11,177 nucleotides of DNA from Sutterella sp. UBA4713. Lineage in GTDB: Bacteria; Pseudomonadota; Gammaproteobacteria; Burkholderiales; Burkholderiaceae_F. The notes under the pieces are model-generated. The model had not been told where the DNA came from, did no database searches, and was given only the letters and a program-made list of their open reading frames with translations. Shown here piece after piece: positions 1-7,545 of this stretch. The translations under genes were made by a program, and so were the position numbers. How positions within the stretch are numbered: position 1 is the first letter of the stretch; each line of letters begins with the position of its first letter. The stretch spans positions 6,891-18,067 of the forward strand of contig DHJT01000074.1 of NCBI GenBank assembly GCA_002404465.1, given 5' to 3'.

Positions 1-306
1 GATTTGGATCTGCCAGCCGACTTAATTTGGTTCCAAGGACATTTCCCGGTATGCGCCCTCTTGCCCGGTGTGGTTCAACTGCAATGGGTACTCGATTACG
101 CTACTCGTTGGCTCGGCCCTGTTAAATTGCGTGAGGTCCCTTCCACGAAATTTGTGCGTCCCATTAGGCCCGGAGAAACCCTTCAATTGTCGATCACAAA
201 AGAACGTGTCAACGATACCGATCTGTCACTGCGCTTTGAATACCGAGTGATCGAACAGGACCATTCCGTGCAGGCTTCCCTCGGACGGCTAAAGGTTACG
301 CGATGA
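1..306 (+). CDS. apeI: APE dehydratase subunit ApeI, FabZ-like hotdog protein (5' partial)
   Basis: The reading frame is open from the first base, so the N-terminus lies outside the window; the TTG at base 4 is probably not the start. The visible 101 residues are the C-terminal hotdog fold of a FabA/FabZ-type 3-hydroxyacyl-ACP dehydratase: WFQGHFP at residues 10-16 carries the catalytic-type His (codon 40-42), followed by PGVVQLQWVLDYA, the PG...E helix of FabZ. At the position of the FabZ catalytic Glu there is Gln28 (codon 82-84). In APE biosynthesis this subunit is reported to work as a heterodimer with ApeP, encoded at 7012, removing water from the 3-hydroxyacyl chain on the carrier protein. 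The stop codon overlaps the next start (ATGA, 303-306). The family call is secure; the symbol rests on gene order. Confidence 0.85.
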   Translation, partial: DLDLPADLIWFQGHFPVCALLPGVVQLQWVLDYATRWLGPVKLREVPSTKFVRPIRPGETLQLSITKERVNDTDLSLRFEYRVIEQDHSVQASLGRLKVTR

Positions 307-2024
307 GTTATTGCGTTGCCTTTGTCATTCCGTGCTTTAACCATGCGAAACCCCTAAAAGGGCTTCTGAAAAAGCTCGCTCCGTTCGGACTTACTGCCTT
401 CCTAGTCGATGACGGCAATACCCCGAACGACCAAGCGATAATTGATAAACTTTTGCCGGATTTCCCCTTTGTGCATCTCGTACGGCGAGAGAAAAACGGC
501 GGCAAGGGGGCAGCTGTCATTGACGGTGCCCTAGCCGCTCGAAATGCCGGCTTTACACACATTCTTCAAATTGATGCGGACGGTCAGCATGACACCAAGG
601 ACATTCCGACTCTTTTGGCTCTGTCTGAAGAAAACCCACAAGCATTAATCTCCGGCTTTCCGCTCTATGATGCCTCCGTCCCCAAGGGACGCCTCATCGG
701 CCGATACATCACACACTTTTGGGTGTGGGCAGAAACGCTCTCGTCAACCATTGTCGACAGCATGTGCGGCTTCCGCGTTTACCCGTTAAACGCTCTTCTT
801 GACGTTGTCCGAAAAGATAAACCCGGACGGCATATGGACTTTGACCCGGAAATCCTTGTACGCCTTTACTGGGCTGGCATTCCGATGAAATTTGTCCCGA
901 CACGTGTTATCTATCCGGAGGGCGGAATTTCTAATTTTGCTACCGTACGCGACAATTGGCGAATTTCGAAGATGCACGCCAAGCTATTTTGCCGATCCGT
1001 TCTGCTTTGGCCTCATCTAATAAAACGAAATCGTCGCACACACTGGTCACAGCTGGAGGAACGCCGCGGACTTCTCGGCATGCAGTTTCTCCTTGCCGTG
1101 TATCGCGTTTTCGGGAGACGTCTTTTTGAGGTCGTTCTTTTTGCTCCGCTTCTTGTTTTTTGGCTTGTGGCTAAGGAGCAGCGTCAGGCCTCGGAGGCGT
1201 ACATCAAACAAATTCGCATGTATGCCGCCGAAAACGGTATTCCGCTCAAAGGCCCCCTGTCGAGTTTTCGGCATTTTCACGCGTTTGCCGACTCTATCTT
1301 AGACAAATTCGCCGCTTGGATGGGCGATATTGACCCGAAAAACGACCTTGTTTATGAAGACCGGGAGACCGAACGCCTTCTCACACAAAAAAAGGGGGAG
1401 AAAGGGAAAATTCTCTTTGTTTCCCACATCGGGTGCGCCGAAGTCACGCGAGCCGTGGCAGAAAATGATTACGACATACCCGTGAATGCTCTTGTTTTCG
1501 AGCGTCACGCCCCGCGCTTTAAAGCCGTAATGGAAAAAATCGCGCCGAAGTCTCACATTAATTTAATTGCCGTTGACACAATCGGCGTACAAACAGCCGA
1601 GGACCTAATGGCTCGTTTGTCTCGAGGCGAATGGGTAGCAATTGCTGCCGACAGAACGCCTGTCCGTCCCAACGGGCTGGTCGACAGAACCGTTAGGGTT
1701 CCGTTTCTTGGGAAAGATGCCCCATTTCCAACCGGTCCTTACATTTTGGCATCTCTTTTAAAGTGCCCGGTCTATACCTTGTTTGCCGACCGAGACGGAT
1801 GCACAATCCGTATCCGTGCGCGTCTTTTTTCCGAGCAATTATCCCTTCCCCGCAAAGAGCGCGACAAAACCCTGGGGCATCTAGCCGAACGCTTTGCCGA
1901 AGAACTCCAGGCACGAGCCCTTACCTACCCGCTTGACTGGTTTAATTTTTTTGACTTTTGGGCCGAAGCATCCGACGAGGCATTACGCACACATCAGAAA
2001 GTTCCCGGAGAGAAAATTCAATGA
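303..2024 (+). CDS. apeJ: Glycosyltransferase family 2 / LpxL-like acyltransferase fusion (ApeJ)
   Basis: A 573-residue protein with two enzyme domains. Residues 1-230 are a GT-A family 2 glycosyltransferase resembling dolichol/polyprenyl-phosphate sugar transferases: VIPCFNH (8-14), FLVDDG (33-38), NGGKGAA (65-71), the metal-binding DAD at 91-93 in QIDADGQHD, CGFRVYP (155-161) and DFDPEI (179-184). After a basic linker and a hydrophobic segment at about 276-290 comes an acyltransferase of the LpxL/HtrB superfamily: FVSHIGCAE (372-380) supplies the HX4E pair His375/Glu380, then AADRTPVRPNG (448-458), VPFLGKDAPFPTGP (466-479) and the C-terminal PLDWFNFFDFW (543-553). It is thought to sit at the cytoplasmic face of the inner membrane and to join the polyene acyl group and a glycan or lipid carrier; the actual substrates are not deducible from the sequence. 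Its start overlaps the apeI stop and its stop overlaps the apeK start. Confidence 0.88.
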   Translation: MSYCVAFVIPCFNHAKPLKGLLKKLAPFGLTAFLVDDGNTPNDQAIIDKLLPDFPFVHLVRREKNGGKGAAVIDGALAARNAGFTHILQIDADGQHDTKDIPTLLALSEENPQALISGFPLYDASVPKGRLIGRYITHFWVWAETLSSTIVDSMCGFRVYPLNALLDVVRKDKPGRHMDFDPEILVRLYWAGIPMKFVPTRVIYPEGGISNFATVRDNWRISKMHAKLFCRSVLLWPHLIKRNRRTHWSQLEERRGLLGMQFLLAVYRVFGRRLFEVVLFAPLLVFWLVAKEQRQASEAYIKQIRMYAAENGIPLKGPLSSFRHFHAFADSILDKFAAWMGDIDPKNDLVYEDRETERLLTQKKGEKGKILFVSHIGCAEVTRAVAENDYDIPVNALVFERHAPRFKAVMEKIAPKSHINLIAVDTIGVQTAEDLMARLSRGEWVAIAADRTPVRPNGLVDRTVRVPFLGKDAPFPTGPYILASLLKCPVYTLFADRDGCTIRIRARLFSEQLSLPRKERDKTLGHLAERFAEELQARALTYPLDWFNFFDFWAEASDEALRTHQKVPGEKIQ

Positions 2025-2440
2025 CAAATCCTGATTTCACGGCGCAAATTCAAATTTGTCCTTCGTTTCATGACACCGACCCGATGGGAATCGTCTGGCA
2101 CGGAAACTACGCTAAATTCTTCGAACGCGCACGCGAAGTTCTCTTTCGTCGCTTTCACTACGACTACGCCCAAATGGCACAAAGCGGTTTCGCCTATCCG
2201 ATTGTCGACATGTCTGTGAAATTCCGTCACCCTTGGCATTTGGAAGAGCTGGCAACCGTTTCGGTCACACTCACCGAATATGAAAATCGTCTTGTGACCG
2301 ATTATGAGGTTCGTTCTTCAGACGGAACACTTAAAACAACGGCTCGGATTATTCAAATGGCTTTCGACCTAACAACTCAGGAAGGGCTTTTACAGTGTCC
2401 GCCCGTTTTATTTGAAAAACTCGGAATTAAGTTTCCGTAA
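2021..2440 (+). CDS. apeK: 4-hydroxybenzoyl-CoA thioesterase family protein (ApeK)
   Basis: A 139-residue single hotdog domain of the YbgC/4HBT acyl-(CoA/ACP) thioesterase family, normal in length. The signature FHDTDPMGIVWHGNYAKFFE begins at residue 16; Asp20, the second Asp of DTD, corresponds to the catalytic Asp17 of Pseudomonas 4HBT and Asp18 of YbgC. I chose ATG 2021 because it overlaps the apeJ stop (ATGA), is preceded by GGAGA at about 2007-2011, and gives a start just ahead of the conserved domain; an upstream in-frame ATG at 1958 lies deep inside apeJ and would add 21 residues with no domain. In APE systems a thioesterase of this kind is known; its role is probably release or editing of acyl-ACP intermediates (inference). 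Confidence 0.88.
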   Translation: MTNPDFTAQIQICPSFHDTDPMGIVWHGNYAKFFERAREVLFRRFHYDYAQMAQSGFAYPIVDMSVKFRHPWHLEELATVSVTLTEYENRLVTDYEVRSSDGTLKTTARIIQMAFDLTTQEGLLQCPPVLFEKLGIKFP

Positions 2441-2453
2441 AAGGGACTTGACC

Positions 2454-3038
2454 ATGCGACGACTTCTCTACGGTATGGCCTTTCTAACGGGCGTTTTATT
2501 TCTCGGACATTTTGCCTGTGCTGCCGAACGTTTAAGTGCCGAATTTACTCAAACAAAGACTCTTTCCGGGTTTTCAAAACCTCTCGAGTCAAGAGGAACT
2601 GTCGTCATCTACAGCGATCTTGGTCTAATTTGGCAACAACTTACGCCATTTGAGAGCAAAATCAAAATATCGGAAAATGCCGTTTCCTCGCGCGCGTCTG
2701 ACGGTCCCCAAGAGGTCGTTCCGATTTCCTTCGGGGTTGACTCTTATTCGATTCCGCAGTTAATTCAAGCAGTCTTTGCCGGCAATGACACAATCCTTCA
2801 AACCCAATTTCACGTAAAAAAAGAAATGCTTTCCGATGGAAAAACACGTCTTACGATTGTCCCGAAAAACAAGGAAGGTTTCCCTCTCTTTTTGTCGGCA
2901 AACGTTTTGAAAGCAGCTGACGTTGAGCGCGTAGAGTTTACCGATGCCGCGCACAACAAAACAACCATTCTTTTTACGAATACGCGACATACGCATCTTG
3001 AGCAAAGCGAAGCAAACCGTGAATTTCAAGACCGATAG
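2454..3038 (+). CDS. apeL: LolA-like outer membrane lipoprotein carrier homologue (ApeL)
   Basis: A 194-residue exported protein. Residues 1-24 form a Sec signal peptide: basic MRR, hydrophobic LLYGMAFLTGVLFLGHF, and ACAA before the mature Glu25. The mature part looks like the LolA/LolB half-barrel: EFTQTKTLSGF (30-40) followed by a GTVVIYSDLGLIWQQLTPF segment (49-66), equivalent to the LolA stretch with its conserved strand Trp and Pro. Start ATG 2454 was preferred to the in-frame ATG 2412, which lies inside apeK and would bury the signal peptide; AAGGGA at 2441-2446 is a reasonable ribosome site. It sits directly before the RND exporter, so it may take a lipid-linked polyene from that exporter across the periplasm. 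That role is inferred from context; carriage of ordinary lipoproteins is not excluded. Confidence 0.85.
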   Translation: MRRLLYGMAFLTGVLFLGHFACAAERLSAEFTQTKTLSGFSKPLESRGTVVIYSDLGLIWQQLTPFESKIKISENAVSSRASDGPQEVVPISFGVDSYSIPQLIQAVFAGNDTILQTQFHVKKEMLSDGKTRLTIVPKNKEGFPLFLSANVLKAADVERVEFTDAAHNKTTILFTNTRHTHLEQSEANREFQDR

Positions 3039-5274
3039 ATTTGTCCTTGTCTTCTGGATCATCCTGACACTGATGGCTTTTGCCTTCTGTGTTCACTCAT
3101 ACCGATCACACGGCATTGAACACAGTATTCTTTCGCTCGTTCCAGAAGATACCGCAGAAAAACACGTTGACGAAACCAATCGACAGTTCCTGGCTTCGTT
3201 AGAACGAAGTCTTTTCTTTGCCGTGTCCGAAAAATCGGCCGCGCAACAACTCGCGGTTCGCCTTGAAGAATCGGGGGCTTGCCGATCGGTCTTCGGTCGC
3301 ATTCAGCCCGAAAAGCAGCACGCCGTTTATACATTTTTAAATACGCATCGCTTAGCTTTTGTCGATTCACAGACCCAAGCGCTCTTAGCCGATGAGAAAT
3401 CTTACAGCAGCTGGGTATTAGCCCAAGTTTTCAACCCCTTTGCCGGCGTCGGCATCGACGAACTCTCTGCCGATCCGCTCCTACTTGTACGCCGCGCGCG
3501 CACAAATCTAACCCCGAGTACCTCAACCCGAATAGAGGACGGATGGATTGTTGCACAGAGGGAAAATGAATCACCTTTTTATTTGGTTCAAGCTTCTCTT
3601 AAAGAAACCATTTCGCTTTCAAAAGGCGCCTTATCCGTTTCACAGGCCTTGGGTGCCCTTCAAGCAGAGCACCCGAATGTCGTGATTCTTCGGCAAGGAA
3701 TTCCCTTTTACACGGCAGCCGGACTAAAAAGCGCCAAAAGAGATGTTTCCGTACTCGGAGCGCTGTCTCTTGTCGGCCTCCTCGTAATCTTCTGGCTCGG
3801 CTTTCGGAGCATTCGTCCGTTTTTACTGTGCTCCGTTTCCCTTTTTATCGGGCTTGTTTTTGCAACGGCAGCCACGTATCTTGTCTTCGGCAGCGTCCAT
3901 GCGGCAGCCCTTGTGATGTCTACAAGTCTGATCGGTATCAGCGCTGACTACACAACCTATTTTCTGACACGGCGCATGCAATCGGGGAAGATTGAAACGG
4001 CTTTTCAAACGCGTGATCGGTTAAAAACGACGCTTTTGCATGCCGTCGGGACATCAACCCTGGCATATGGCGTTATGTTGCTTGCCCCGCTGCCGGGTTT
4101 GCGTCAATTCGCCCTATTCGGCGCCGTAGGCTTGATGGCCTCGTGCCTGACGGTTTTAATCGTGTTCCCATACCTTGTCGCCCGCTTTCCTGTTCGAAGT
4201 GTGGCCGCTCATTCACTTTTCTCACGCTGGACGAATCTGTGGACCGTTCACCCAAGGCACATGCAAGCCGTATGCCTCATAGGAATCGTAATCTGTGCTA
4301 CCGGAATCTCGCGTTTACAAGTCAGCGACAACCTGACGGGCATGCAAACACCGGATGCAACGCTACGAGCCGATGAGACGCGATTTACGGAGCTTTTCGG
4401 GCGCGACTTGACTCAACACTGGTTTGTCATTCTCGGGACGTCCTCTGATGCCGTTCTCAAGCGAGAAAAGAGCCTCGTCAAGCAACTTTCGCTATTAAAA
4501 AAGAACGGAAAGATTGATGCCTGGGACGCGTTTCCGATTCGTACTGAATCCGATCAAGAGCAATTGCTCGCCACCTATAACAAAACATGCGATGCTGTTC
4601 GAGAGGCGCTTTATAAGGTCGGAATTGCTCTTTCCGAACCGAAAAAGCCCAAACGTCTGACACTGACGGACTTTCTCAACTCAGGCGTTTCCGAGCCCTA
4701 CCGAGGACGCCTTTCGCATTTACAAGACGGAACGTGGGGATTGATCCTTACAGTCACAAACGTTCGAGACGAATCAGCTATGCGCGAGGCCTGCCGAAGC
4801 GTTCCGGGTGCCGTCTGGTATTCCCGAAAAGCGACTTTTGAAAACATTTTCCGAACTTGTCGGATAACCGTCAGTTACCTACTTGCTCTTTCCTTTGCGG
4901 CTATCCTTCTTGTCTTCACCCATAGTTTCGGACTCAAGGCCGGTTTCCTATGTGCCGGGTGCTCACTCTTACCGCTTGCCGCCGCATTAGGCATCATGGG
5001 TTGGCTTGCAATTCCGCTGCACATCTTCTCGCTTTTCGCCTTAATTCTCGTTCTCGGAATCGGAATCGACTACATTGTCTTTTTCTACCGTCACAACCGC
5101 GAGGCCGTCGGCGTCAGTTTCGCCGTTACAATCGCGATGGTAACAACGGTTCTCTCGTTGGGAATTCTTGTTTTGAGCCGTACGGAAGCGATTTCAAACT
5201 TCGGTTTGGTTCTGTTTTTGGGAATTACAGCAGCATATTTAACAGCACCTCTCGTTTTAACTGTGAAAAAATGA
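3019..5274 (+). CDS. apeM: MMPL/RND-type exporter (ApeM)
   Basis: About 751 residues from GTG 3019. The pattern is a duplicated RND/MMPL transporter. An N-terminal helix (7-27) is followed by a periplasmic domain to about 243, five helices (about 246-388), a helix at 414-430, a second periplasmic domain to about 612, and a last group of five helices (617-746), 12 in all. Each half carries the GxxxDY motif in its fourth helix, GISADY at 306-311 and GIGIDY at 680-685; these acidic residues are typical of proton-driven members. It probably exports the polyene-lipid conjugate across or out of the inner membrane for ApeL and ApeN. The start is uncertain: GTG 3019 gives a 20-base overlap with apeL and a short basic leader before helix 1, TTG 2998 adds 7 residues, and ATG 2944 adds 25 residues and a 95-base overlap. 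The stop overlaps the apeN start. Confidence 0.87.
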   Translation: MNFKTDRFVLVFWIILTLMAFAFCVHSYRSHGIEHSILSLVPEDTAEKHVDETNRQFLASLERSLFFAVSEKSAAQQLAVRLEESGACRSVFGRIQPEKQHAVYTFLNTHRLAFVDSQTQALLADEKSYSSWVLAQVFNPFAGVGIDELSADPLLLVRRARTNLTPSTSTRIEDGWIVAQRENESPFYLVQASLKETISLSKGALSVSQALGALQAEHPNVVILRQGIPFYTAAGLKSAKRDVSVLGALSLVGLLVIFWLGFRSIRPFLLCSVSLFIGLVFATAATYLVFGSVHAAALVMSTSLIGISADYTTYFLTRRMQSGKIETAFQTRDRLKTTLLHAVGTSTLAYGVMLLAPLPGLRQFALFGAVGLMASCLTVLIVFPYLVARFPVRSVAAHSLFSRWTNLWTVHPRHMQAVCLIGIVICATGISRLQVSDNLTGMQTPDATLRADETRFTELFGRDLTQHWFVILGTSSDAVLKREKSLVKQLSLLKKNGKIDAWDAFPIRTESDQEQLLATYNKTCDAVREALYKVGIALSEPKKPKRLTLTDFLNSGVSEPYRGRLSHLQDGTWGLILTVTNVRDESAMREACRSVPGAVWYSRKATFENIFRTCRITVSYLLALSFAAILLVFTHSFGLKAGFLCAGCSLLPLAAALGIMGWLAIPLHIFSLFALILVLGIGIDYIVFFYRHNREAVGVSFAVTIAMVTTVLSLGILVLSRTEAISNFGLVLFLGITAAYLTAPLVLTVKK

Positions 5275-5846
5275 AAGCGATTCCGCTTATTTTCGGGCTG
5301 TCTTGCGGGTTACTTGTCTGTGCCTGCACTTGCATGCGCGAAACAATCGATGCTGACTCGACGGCGCCGATTTACTACGCCGAAAAAACGCAGGGAGCGC
5401 TGTGCCGTGCAGATTGCGATTTCGGCGAACGCCAAGCTCTTCTTAAGATTTCATACGACAAAAAACGTGAGAATCTCCTCGCCGTTTCCGCGTGCGAAAA
5501 GGGAACACTGCGACTTTCTCTTTTAACAATGCAATCTCTGGGCCTAATGAACATTCTTTACAAGGACGGCGTCGTCTACAAAGAGCAATTGGTCCCAGGG
5601 AACCTTCCCTTTTCTGCCGCACAAATTGTCAACGACTGCCTTTTGTGCTCGGTAAGTGATAAAAGCATTCGTCAGGCACTTCCCGCAGGCTGGAAATTAA
5701 AGCGTACAAAAACCCAGTTGGACCTGATTGACGAAAACGCGGTGTCCGCAATTCGTATCACACGCAAACCCGATTCCTGCCTCATTGAAAATTTCTCGTT
5801 CCGATACACCGTCCGTTCAACAATCCTTGACGGAGGAACACCGTGA
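5271..5846 (+). CDS. apeN: DUF3261-type outer membrane lipoprotein (ApeN)
   Basis: A 191-residue lipoprotein. Residues 1-18 are a lipoprotein signal (MKAIPLIFGLSCGLLVCA), with VCAC as a tolerable lipobox and Cys19 as the likely lipidated residue; several other cysteines nearby (12, 17, 21) make the exact site uncertain. The body has the pattern of DUF3261 proteins found in APE loci: LTMQSLGLMNILYKDG (85-100) matching the family's hydrophobic 'lG...f....g' strand, then FSAAQIVNDCLL (114-125) and LPAGWKL (137-143). ATG 5271 overlaps the apeM stop (ATGA); the same frame is open upstream to 4950, but that part is antisense-free overlap inside apeM and has no lipoprotein signal. The molecular role is unknown; with LolA-like ApeL next door, a LolB-like acceptor at the outer membrane is a reasonable guess. 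No clear Shine-Dalgarno, so translation probably depends on coupling. Confidence 0.78.
   Translation: MKAIPLIFGLSCGLLVCACTCMRETIDADSTAPIYYAEKTQGALCRADCDFGERQALLKISYDKKRENLLAVSACEKGTLRLSLLTMQSLGLMNILYKDGVVYKEQLVPGNLPFSAAQIVNDCLLCSVSDKSIRQALPAGWKLKRTKTQLDLIDENAVSAIRITRKPDSCLIENFSFRYTVRSTILDGGTP
5832..5845 (+). promoter_or_regulatory. Ribosome site and GTG start of apeO
   Basis: GGAGG at 5832-5836, six bases before GTG 5843, supports the rare GTG start that also overlaps the apeN stop (GTGA). No ATG nearby in this frame fits the conserved first strand. Confidence 0.75.
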
Positions 5847-7015
5847 TTTATCTTCACGCCTTAAGTTTAGTCAATGCCCTGGGAAGCGACCGGACAACCC
5901 TTTTGCAAAATTGGGGCACAGGTACATCCCCCGGGCTCACCCAAACCGATGCCTGGATTGTCGGGAAAATTCCTGCCGTCTTTGCCTGTGTCAAAGAGAG
6001 GCTTCCGGATTTGTCCGAACGCTTTCCTCGGGAAAACACCCGAAACAATCGCCTCTTGGCCCTGGCCTGGGAAAAAGAAAAAGGCCGCTTTTCTACACTC
6101 TTAAATCGACATAGTCCGGATCGCATTGCCATCATTCTCGGCACAAGTACCTCGGGCTCGGACGAAGCGGCTCGTTTTGTTAAAACACGTATCACGGGCA
6201 AAGATGATCCGCTCTACGATGCCGCAAGTCAAGAGTTCGGGAATCCTTCGGAGTTTTTGCGTCGCTACCTCGGCATCACGGGACCTGCTTACACAATCAG
6301 TACGGCCTGTACCTCAAGTACTCGAGCCATCATCACGGGAGCCAGGCTTATTCAAGGAGGTTTTGCAGATGCCGCCCTTGTCGGCGGAGCAGATACCCTC
6401 GCCCAAAGTGCGGTCAACGGATTCAACAGCCTTCAGGCCTTAAGCCCGAATCTATGCAAACCGTTCGCACTAAATCGCTCCGGGATCACCATCGGAGAAG
6501 GGGCCGGATTACTTTGGCTTGATAAAGAACCGTCTTCGATATTTTTGGCCGGCTACGGCGAGTCATCCGACGCCTACCACATCTCCTCGCCCGATCCGAC
6601 AGGACTCGGGGCCCAAAGAGCGATGCTAGAGGCTTTGCGCCGAGCCGAAATCAATCCGTCTGACGTCGATTACATCAACGCACACGGTACGGCAACACGC
6701 CTAAATGACAGTGCTGAAGCATTTGCCGTCCATCACATATTCGGCGGCTCCGTTCCGATGACTTCCACAAAAAATTTGACAGGGCATACCTTAGGTGCCG
6801 CCGGTATTACGGACGCGGGACTCTCTCTTCTGTTACTTGAAAACGGACCGACGCCCATCTGCGGCCAGTTCTTCGGAAACGATTCGATCGATCCGTCCTT
6901 GCCGGAAGCTGGAATTCTTTGTCGGAACGCGACTGTTGATGCTACCTATGTCATGAGCAACAACTTTGCCTTCGGCGGTAACAATACCTCGGTTATTTTC
7001 GGGAAACAAAGATGA
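5843..7015 (+). CDS. apeO: 3-oxoacyl-ACP synthase, APE ketosynthase (ApeO)
   Basis: A 390-residue KAS I/II-type thiolase-fold ketosynthase with a full active site: Cys156 in STACTSS, His281 in NAHGTAT and His315 in KNLTGHTLGAAG, preceded by Lys310; the glycine-rich C-terminal NNFAFGGNN is at 373-381. It performs decarboxylative condensation of malonyl-ACP with the growing polyene. Work on Xenorhabdus APE enzymes, as I recall it, found ApeO acting with the chain-length factor ApeC, whose gene would lie upstream of this window. The start is GTG 5843, overlapping the apeN stop as GTGA, with GGAGG at 5832-5836 six bases before it. The N-terminus begins at once with the first beta strand (IYLHALSLVNALG), so a longer start is not needed. 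It is slightly short for a FabF (about 410). Confidence 0.92.
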   Translation: MIYLHALSLVNALGSDRTTLLQNWGTGTSPGLTQTDAWIVGKIPAVFACVKERLPDLSERFPRENTRNNRLLALAWEKEKGRFSTLLNRHSPDRIAIILGTSTSGSDEAARFVKTRITGKDDPLYDAASQEFGNPSEFLRRYLGITGPAYTISTACTSSTRAIITGARLIQGGFADAALVGGADTLAQSAVNGFNSLQALSPNLCKPFALNRSGITIGEGAGLLWLDKEPSSIFLAGYGESSDAYHISSPDPTGLGAQRAMLEALRRAEINPSDVDYINAHGTATRLNDSAEAFAVHHIFGGSVPMTSTKNLTGHTLGAAGITDAGLSLLLLENGPTPICGQFFGNDSIDPSLPEAGILCRNATVDATYVMSNNFAFGGNNTSVIFGKQR

Positions 7016-7545
7016 GCGAGTACTTAAGCCCTGAACAGTATCTGCCGCACCGGGCGCCGATGTGTCTGATTGACCGCGTCGTTCGTATCGACGGCAAAAC
7101 AGTTGTTTGTGAGACAAAAGCGAGTCCGGGCGGCCGCCTTGACTTGTTCTGCAATGCCGACGGAACCTACGCCACAACGCCGTTTGCAGAACTCATGGCA
7201 CAAACGATCGGGGTCTGGGCCGGCGAACGACGGATCCGACTTAAACAAGCGGAGCAACCCGAAGATGAACAGGATGCCCCTCTCGGTCTTTTATTGAGCG
7301 TGCGAGGATTAAAACTTCTTATCGATACCATCGCCAAAGATGCTGTCCTAACCATAACGATGAGCCTATTGATTGACGAGTCTCGCCTGACATCCTTTGA
7401 AGGAAACGTCACGATGAACGGCATTCCGGCTGCCCGCGGTCGCTTGACGGTTTTCCAGCCGACGAAAGCCGAGCTCAAAGAGCTCTTTCCGACAAAGCCC
7501 TCAGAAAGAATCCCCGAAAATGCAACCGATAAGGAGGTACCATGA
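7012..7545 (+). CDS. apeP: APE dehydratase subunit ApeP, hotdog family
   Basis: A 177-residue hotdog protein. The N-terminal YLPHRAPMCLIDRV (10-23) matches the first strand of FabZ (LPHRYPFLLVDRV). The region where FabZ has the GHFP catalytic His reads DLFCNADGTYATT and has no His, but the following helix PFAELMAQTIG (57-67) keeps Glu60, aligned with the FabZ catalytic Glu (codon 7189-7191). This is the mirror image of ApeI, which has the His but not the Glu. FabZ sites form across the dimer interface, so an ApeI-ApeP heterodimer would rebuild one complete site. Such a heterodimer has been reported for APE systems. ATG 7012 overlaps the apeO stop, and the stop overlaps the apeQ start. The C-terminal 20 residues are charged and probably flexible. 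Confidence 0.88.
   Translation: MSEYLSPEQYLPHRAPMCLIDRVVRIDGKTVVCETKASPGGRLDLFCNADGTYATTPFAELMAQTIGVWAGERRIRLKQAEQPEDEQDAPLGLLLSVRGLKLLIDTIAKDAVLTITMSLLIDESRLTSFEGNVTMNGIPAARGRLTVFQPTKAELKELFPTKPSERIPENATDKEVP
7531..7544 (+). promoter_or_regulatory. Strong Shine-Dalgarno before apeQ
   Basis: AAGGAGG at 7531-7537 is near-perfect and lies four bases before ATG 7542. It is the strongest ribosome site in the operon and falls inside the end of apeP, so the ketoreductase may be made in excess of its upstream neighbours. Confidence 0.75.

Noticed and set aside
4950..5270. N-terminal 107-residue extension of the apeN frame
   Set aside because: It lies wholly inside apeM in another frame, is rich in Arg and Ser without a domain, and ATG 5271 gives a proper lipoprotein signal and an ATGA overlap.
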